This document shows, piece by piece, positions 5,930-9,336 of a stretch of 9,336 nt of DNA; within the stretch, counting starts at the first letter, position 1, and every line of letters starts with the position of its first letter. The stretch lies in NCBI GenBank assembly GCA_033722135.1, contig JAWVZO010000094.1:1-9336 (forward strand), in the 5' to 3' direction. A model generated the notes under the pieces. The model was not told the origin of the DNA. It saw only the letters and a program-made list of their open reading frames with translations, and did no database searches. The translations under genes and the position numbers were made by a program. Source of the DNA: QNFN01 sp033722135. GTDB lineage: Bacteria > Pseudomonadota > Gammaproteobacteria > QNFN01.

Positions 5930-5935
5930 TATACT
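5930..5935 (+). promoter_or_regulatory. Possible -10 element before the YdcZ-like gene
   Basis: TATACT matches the -10 consensus at five of six positions and lies in the 39-base gap between genes, placing a start near 5942 and a leader of about 23 bases. There is no convincing -35 at 16-18 bases and no extended TGn motif, so support is weak. Confidence 0.3.
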
Positions 5936-5964
5936 GCGAGCCACCGTCCAGCGGAGGGAAGGGA

Positions 5965-6402
5965 ATGCAGAGCACGGCTTGGTTGGTCGGCGTCGCGGCT
6001 CTCGGCGGCGTCGCCGTGGCGCTGCAGGCGCAGTTCATGGGGGCCATCGACCGCACGCTGGGCACCCTCGAGGCGATCTTCGTCAACTACGTCTGCGGCG
6101 GAATCCTGATCGCGCTGGTGCTCCTGGGCCTGCGCGGGGGGAACCTGCCGGCGTGGAGCGCCCTGCCCTGGTACACCTGGACCGTCGGCGCGATCGGCCT
6201 GGTGATCGTCGGCTCGATCGGCTACAGCGCGCCGCGGCTCGGCCTGCTCGCCGCCCTGACGGTCCTGGTGGCGGTGCAGTTCATCACCGGCGCGCTGATC
6301 GAGCACTTCGGGCTGCTCGGCGCGACCCAGCGCGCCATCGACCCGGGACGCATGATCGGCGTCACCTGCATGCTGCTAGGCACGTGGCTGCTGGTCCGGT
6401 GA
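5965..6402 (+). CDS. YdcZ/DUF606-family membrane transporter (DMT superfamily)
   Basis: This 145-residue integral membrane protein resembles the YdcZ (DUF606) family of the drug/metabolite transporter superfamily. These are half-size proteins with about five helices that presumably pair to form a transporter; substrates are mostly unknown. Segments near 5-22, 35-57, 70-87, 92-113 and 127-144 are hydrophobic. Family-like features are the early GVAVALQAQFMGAI, a TLEAIFVNYVCGG block around helix 2, a PWYTW segment near 58-61 and QFITGALIEHFGLLG, which closely matches the family's GQ-x-x-x-A-x-x-x-D-x-F-G pattern in degenerate form. GGAGG lies 7 bases before the ATG at 5965, a strong ribosome binding site. 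It begins 39 bases after the small membrane-protein gene, so it may be the end of that operon or have its own promoter. Confidence 0.85.
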   Translation: MQSTAWLVGVAALGGVAVALQAQFMGAIDRTLGTLEAIFVNYVCGGILIALVLLGLRGGNLPAWSALPWYTWTVGAIGLVIVGSIGYSAPRLGLLAALTVLVAVQFITGALIEHFGLLGATQRAIDPGRMIGVTCMLLGTWLLVR

Positions 6403-6502
6403 GCGTGGGCGTCCGCCGGGCTCGTCGCCCCGTTCGTGCCCCGCTCCCGCCGGCGCGCGGACTCGTGGCATGCTGGGACTACGGGAAAGAGAGGAGCCAC
6501 CG

Positions 6503-7261
6503 ATGATCGAGACCGAGAAGCGCGAGGACGGCGTCGTCGTCCTGACCCTGGCCCACGGCAAGGCCAACGTCATGGACCTGGAGCTCTGCACGGTGCTCGC
6601 GGAGCGTTTCGAGGCACTCGCCGACGCGCCGCCGCCGGCGCTGGTGGTCACCGGCACGGGGCGCACCTTCTCCGCCGGCGTCGACCTCGGGCGGCTGCTC
6701 GACGGCGGGGCGGACTACGTCGTGGAATTCCGCCCCTCGCTCGACCGCATGCTGCAGTCGCTGCTCGACGTGCCGTGCCCCGTGGTCGCCGCGGTCAACG
6801 GCCACGCGATCGCCGGCGGGTGCCTGCTCGCCTGTGCGGCGGACCGGCGCCTGATGGCGAACGGCAGCGGCCGGGTCGGCCTCCCGGAGCTGCGCGTCGG
6901 GGTGCCGTTTCCGCCGCTGGCCCTGGAGCTGGCCCGATCGGTCATCCGCCAGGTGTGGCTGCAGCGGCTGATATCGGGCGGCGAGACCCTCGACCCGGAG
7001 ACGGCGGAGACCGCCGGCCTGGTCGACGAGCGGGTCGACGTCGAGCATCTCGTCGACCGCGCCGCCGCCCTCGCCGCCAGCCTGACGTCCATCGGCGCGC
7101 CGGCCTACGCCCTGACCAAGGCGATGCTGCAGCAGCCGCTGCGCGACCGGACCGAGCGGTCGCGGGAGACGTTCGCCGAGCGGGTCGACGCCCTGTGGGG
7201 TGACCCTGCGACATTCGAGGCGGTGCGCGCGTTCGTTACCCGGACCATGGGCAAGGGCTGA
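6503..7261 (+). CDS. Enoyl-CoA hydratase/isomerase (crotonase) family protein
   Basis: This 252-residue protein is a standard-length crotonase-fold enzyme acting on acyl-CoA thioesters in the cytoplasm. The first oxyanion-hole segment is FSAGVDL (56-62) and the second is GHAIAGGCLLA (100-110), each supplying a backbone NH. E129 in LPELRVG occupies the position of the second catalytic glutamate of rat mitochondrial hydratase (Glu164). The first (Glu144, in the GCEL motif) is replaced by L108 in GCLL. One-glutamate members are often isomerases or other crotonase types, so classical hydration is doubtful. The ATG at 6503 is chosen because GAGGAG ends 6 bases upstream; the earlier ATG at 6470 has no ribosome binding site and adds a non-conserved tail. 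The 100-base gap before it holds no convincing terminator or promoter. The cyclase gene starts 16 bases after its stop. Confidence 0.9.
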   Translation: MIETEKREDGVVVLTLAHGKANVMDLELCTVLAERFEALADAPPPALVVTGTGRTFSAGVDLGRLLDGGADYVVEFRPSLDRMLQSLLDVPCPVVAAVNGHAIAGGCLLACAADRRLMANGSGRVGLPELRVGVPFPPLALELARSVIRQVWLQRLISGGETLDPETAETAGLVDERVDVEHLVDRAAALAASLTSIGAPAYALTKAMLQQPLRDRTERSRETFAERVDALWGDPATFEAVRAFVTRTMGKG

Positions 7262-7277
7262 GCCCCGGGGACGGCGG

Positions 7278-9134
7278 GTGACGGCATCACGTAAGCTCCT
7301 GCTCGCGCTGCCGTTCCTCGCCGCCGCCCTGATCGAGCCGTTCTGGCCGGGCCCGCTCGCGACGCTCGAGGCCCGGGTGGGCGACCACTTCGTGCGGATG
7401 CACGCCGAGCGCCATCCGGCCGACGACGCCATCGTCATCGTCGATATCGACGAGGCGAGCCTGGCGCGGATGGTCGACGAGGCGGGACGCTGGCCGTGGC
7501 CGCGCTCGGTGCACGGCGACCTGGTCGCGGCGATCGCGCTGCAGCGCCCCAGGGCGATCGTGTTCGACATCCAGTTCATCGACCGCGACCGCTACCGCCC
7601 GGACGCCGACGCCCACTTCAACGAGGTGCTTCGGGACACGCCGGACGTCTACCTGCCGTTGCAGTTCCTCGGCGCCGGCGCCGACGACACGGTGCCAACG
7701 CTGGACCGGCTCGCCGGGGCGCTGGGCGTCACGCTCGTCGAGCTCGCCGACCGGCTCGGCCTGGAGCGCGCGGGCGGTGACGGCGGGGCGCGCCTGAAGC
7801 TGCTGCTGCCGGGCGCGATCGACCCGGCGAGCTGGCGACTCGGCGCGATCAACTACCTCGAGGACCCGGACGGGATCGGCCGCGGCTACCACCTCTACCA
7901 GGAGAGCCAGGGGTGGCGCATCGTTTCGCTGCCGGCGCGCCTGGTCCAGGAGCTCGGTGGCGCGCTGCCGGACGGGGATCGCGTCCGCCTCCAGTGGTTG
8001 CGCGGCGGCACCCGCGCCTTCGCGCACGTGCCCTACGCCGATGTAGACCGCGACGCCGGCGAACCGGGCGAGGGGGTGTTCACCGACCGCATCGTCATCA
8101 TCGGCTCGACCGCGACCGGCCTGCACGACCTGCGCCACACGCCGATCGCCGGGCTCCATCCGGCGGTCGAGATCCTGGCCACCGCGATCGACAACCTGAA
8201 GAACGGCCGCCACGTGAAGCCGGTGCCGGATGCCGTCGCACCGCTGACCGCGGCGGTACTGATCCTGCTGGTGGTGCTGCTCACCCGGGGGGGCTCGACG
8301 CCGCTGCGCAGCGCCGGGATCGCGCTCGGCCTGTCGGCCGCCACCTACGGCGCGGCCCACCTCGCCATGCTCGGCCAGTGGCTGCTGCCGGTGGCGCGGC
8401 CGCTGCTGTTCACCTGGGGATTCGTCGTCGTCGCCGCGCTCGACGACTACCTGCTCGAGCGCCGCCGGCGCCAGCAGACCACGGCGGCGTTCCGCCGCTT
8501 CCTCGACCCGCGCGTGGTCGCGCAGCTCGTCGACGGCGGGGTGACCCGCCAGGCCCTCGACGGTCAGGCGCGCGAGATCACCGTGCTGTTTTCCGACATC
8601 CGCGGGTTCACGACGCTTTCGGAGAGGCACGAGCCGGCGGTGATCGTCGGCCTCCTGAACGACTACTTCAGCCGCCAGGTCGAGGTGATCTTCCGCCACG
8701 GCGGCACGCTCGACAAGTTCATCGGCGACGCGATCATGGCCTTCTGGGGCGCCCCGTCGGAGGACCCGGAGCAGGCCGTCCACGCCATCGAGGCGGCGCT
8801 GGAGATGACCGAGGTGCTCGAGGCGTTCAAGCGCGAGGCCGGCGAGGTCGGCGAAACCTTCGACATCGGCATCGGGTTGCACACCGGCCCGGCGATCGTC
8901 GGCTTCATCGGCTCCGAGCAGCGCCAGGACTACACGGCGATCGGCGACACCGTGAACCTCGCCAGCCGCATCGAGGGCCTGACCAAGGAGCACGGCCGGG
9001 TGCTGGTCTCGGCCGAGACGCGCGCCCGGTGCGGCGACGCTTTTGACTTCGAGCATTCCGGCTCCTATAAGGTCAAGGGCAGGGAGGCGGAGGTCGACCT
9101 GTTCATTCCGAGCCGCAGGAGGAGCGATGCGTAG
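7278..9134 (+). CDS. CHASE2-domain class III adenylate cyclase, membrane-bound
   Basis: This 618-residue sensor enzyme makes cAMP. An N-terminal membrane anchor (7-23) leads into a periplasmic CHASE2 domain (about 35-310) with AIVIVDIDE (51-59) and WPWPR (72-76). Three membrane helices follow (about 318-338, 345-365, 370-392), then a basic signalling helix and a class III catalytic domain (about 430-615). Metal-binding aspartates are D440 in FSDIRGF and D484 in FIGDA. K480 with T553 forms the adenine-recognition pair (Lys/Thr, as in some bacterial cyclases such as CyaB1), and N560 and R564 in VNLASR stabilise the transition state. All catalytic residues are present, so activity on ATP is expected. 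The GTG at 7278 is chosen because the anchor starts there and a weak GGGGA lies upstream. The gene overlaps the following SH3b gene by 8 bases. Confidence 0.93.
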   Translation: MTASRKLLLALPFLAAALIEPFWPGPLATLEARVGDHFVRMHAERHPADDAIVIVDIDEASLARMVDEAGRWPWPRSVHGDLVAAIALQRPRAIVFDIQFIDRDRYRPDADAHFNEVLRDTPDVYLPLQFLGAGADDTVPTLDRLAGALGVTLVELADRLGLERAGGDGGARLKLLLPGAIDPASWRLGAINYLEDPDGIGRGYHLYQESQGWRIVSLPARLVQELGGALPDGDRVRLQWLRGGTRAFAHVPYADVDRDAGEPGEGVFTDRIVIIGSTATGLHDLRHTPIAGLHPAVEILATAIDNLKNGRHVKPVPDAVAPLTAAVLILLVVLLTRGGSTPLRSAGIALGLSAATYGAAHLAMLGQWLLPVARPLLFTWGFVVVAALDDYLLERRRRQQTTAAFRRFLDPRVVAQLVDGGVTRQALDGQAREITVLFSDIRGFTTLSERHEPAVIVGLLNDYFSRQVEVIFRHGGTLDKFIGDAIMAFWGAPSEDPEQAVHAIEAALEMTEVLEAFKREAGEVGETFDIGIGLHTGPAIVGFIGSEQRQDYTAIGDTVNLASRIEGLTKEHGRVLVSAETRARCGDAFDFEHSGSYKVKGREAEVDLFIPSRRRSDA

Positions 9135-9336
9135 AGCAACCCGCATTCTGGCGTGGCTGCTGCTGGCGCTGGTCGCGCCGCTGCTGCTCGCCGACGCGCG
9201 CCCTGCCCTGACCGTTCACGAGACCGTGCTGCGCAGCGCGCCCGCCGGCGATGCCGGCGAGGTGGCGACGCTGCCGGCCGAGACCGACCTGTCCGTGCTC
9301 GAGCGCCGGGGCGGCTGGTACCGCGTCGAGTCCGGC
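9127..9336 (+). CDS. Exported SH3b-domain protein, N-terminal part (cut by window edge)
   Basis: The first 70 codons are present. MRRATR and a long leucine/alanine core (about 8-21) form a signal peptide, with cleavage likely after LADA. What follows resembles the start of a bacterial SH3 (SH3b/SH3_3) domain: a TVHETVLRSAP segment, a central ATLPAETDLSVLER and the typical GGWYRV (near 63-68). Such domains bind peptidoglycan or other cell-envelope ligands. The ATG at 9127 lies inside the end of the cyclase gene (8-base overlap) and is preceded by AGGAGG at 9117-9122, a strong ribosome binding site just 4 bases away. The pairing with a CHASE2 cyclase suggests both act at the periplasmic face of the membrane. 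Whether other domains follow cannot be seen. Confidence 0.85.
   Translation, partial: MRRATRILAWLLLALVAPLLLADARPALTVHETVLRSAPAGDAGEVATLPAETDLSVLERRGGWYRVESG

Noticed and set aside
6403..6502. Promoter for the crotonase gene at CATGCT (6469-6474)
   Set aside because: It matches the -10 consensus at only three of six positions and no -35 is found at the right spacing.
7287..9146. A 619-codon open frame antisense to the cyclase
   Set aside because: The plus strand encodes a full cyclase with all family motifs. The antisense product is low-complexity, rich in Arg, Asp, Val and Gln, as expected for a GC-rich shadow frame.

Overview
The window is uniformly GC-rich, densely packed bacterial chromosomal DNA. 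It most resembles a gammaproteobacterium, possibly of the Ectothiorhodospiraceae/Chromatiales type. The main support is a cytochrome c4 gene and a cytochrome c5-family gene lying back to back with engB, an arrangement I recall from Pseudomonas-like genomes. A DUF3012 lipoprotein and a YjdF/DUF2238 protein fit the same assignment. I see no insertion sequences, phage genes, CRISPR arrays, rRNA or tRNA, and no stretch over 300 bases without a gene.

Left part (1-1229, minus strand): the first 24 codons of an exported protein run off the left edge. A gap of about 200 bases follows and contains a clear intrinsic terminator. This terminator ends a two-gene operon encoding a monoheme c5-type cytochrome (first gene) and a diheme cytochrome c4 (second gene), both periplasmic electron carriers. 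Its promoter is readable at 1331-1360.

Divergent intergenic region (1230-1467): it holds the cytochrome promoter, a GGTGA/TCACC dyad, and a plus-strand promoter placed so close to engB that the transcript may be leaderless.

Centre (1468-3461, plus strand): engB (ribosome-assembly GTPase), a YjdF-like membrane protein, a 56-residue DUF3012 lipoprotein and a single-domain asparaginase-like protein. The first three are joined by ATGA stop/start overlaps, and the fourth follows after 16 bases.

Centre-right (3546-6402, plus strand): an ArsN-type GNAT acetyltransferase, a threonine-aldolase-family PLP enzyme, a phosphinothricin-acetyltransferase-like GNAT and an unrecognised small membrane protein form a tight cassette with two GTGA overlaps. 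A YdcZ/DUF606 membrane transporter follows and may have its own promoter.

Right part (6503-9336, plus strand): a crotonase-family protein lacking one of the two classical hydratase glutamates, then a CHASE2-class III adenylate cyclase. The cyclase overlaps by 8 bases a secreted SH3b-domain protein that runs off the right edge.

Most genes belong to known families. I found no convincing wholly new system. The two places most worth a second look are the two-acetyltransferase/PLP-enzyme/membrane-protein cassette and the cyclase-SH3b pair.
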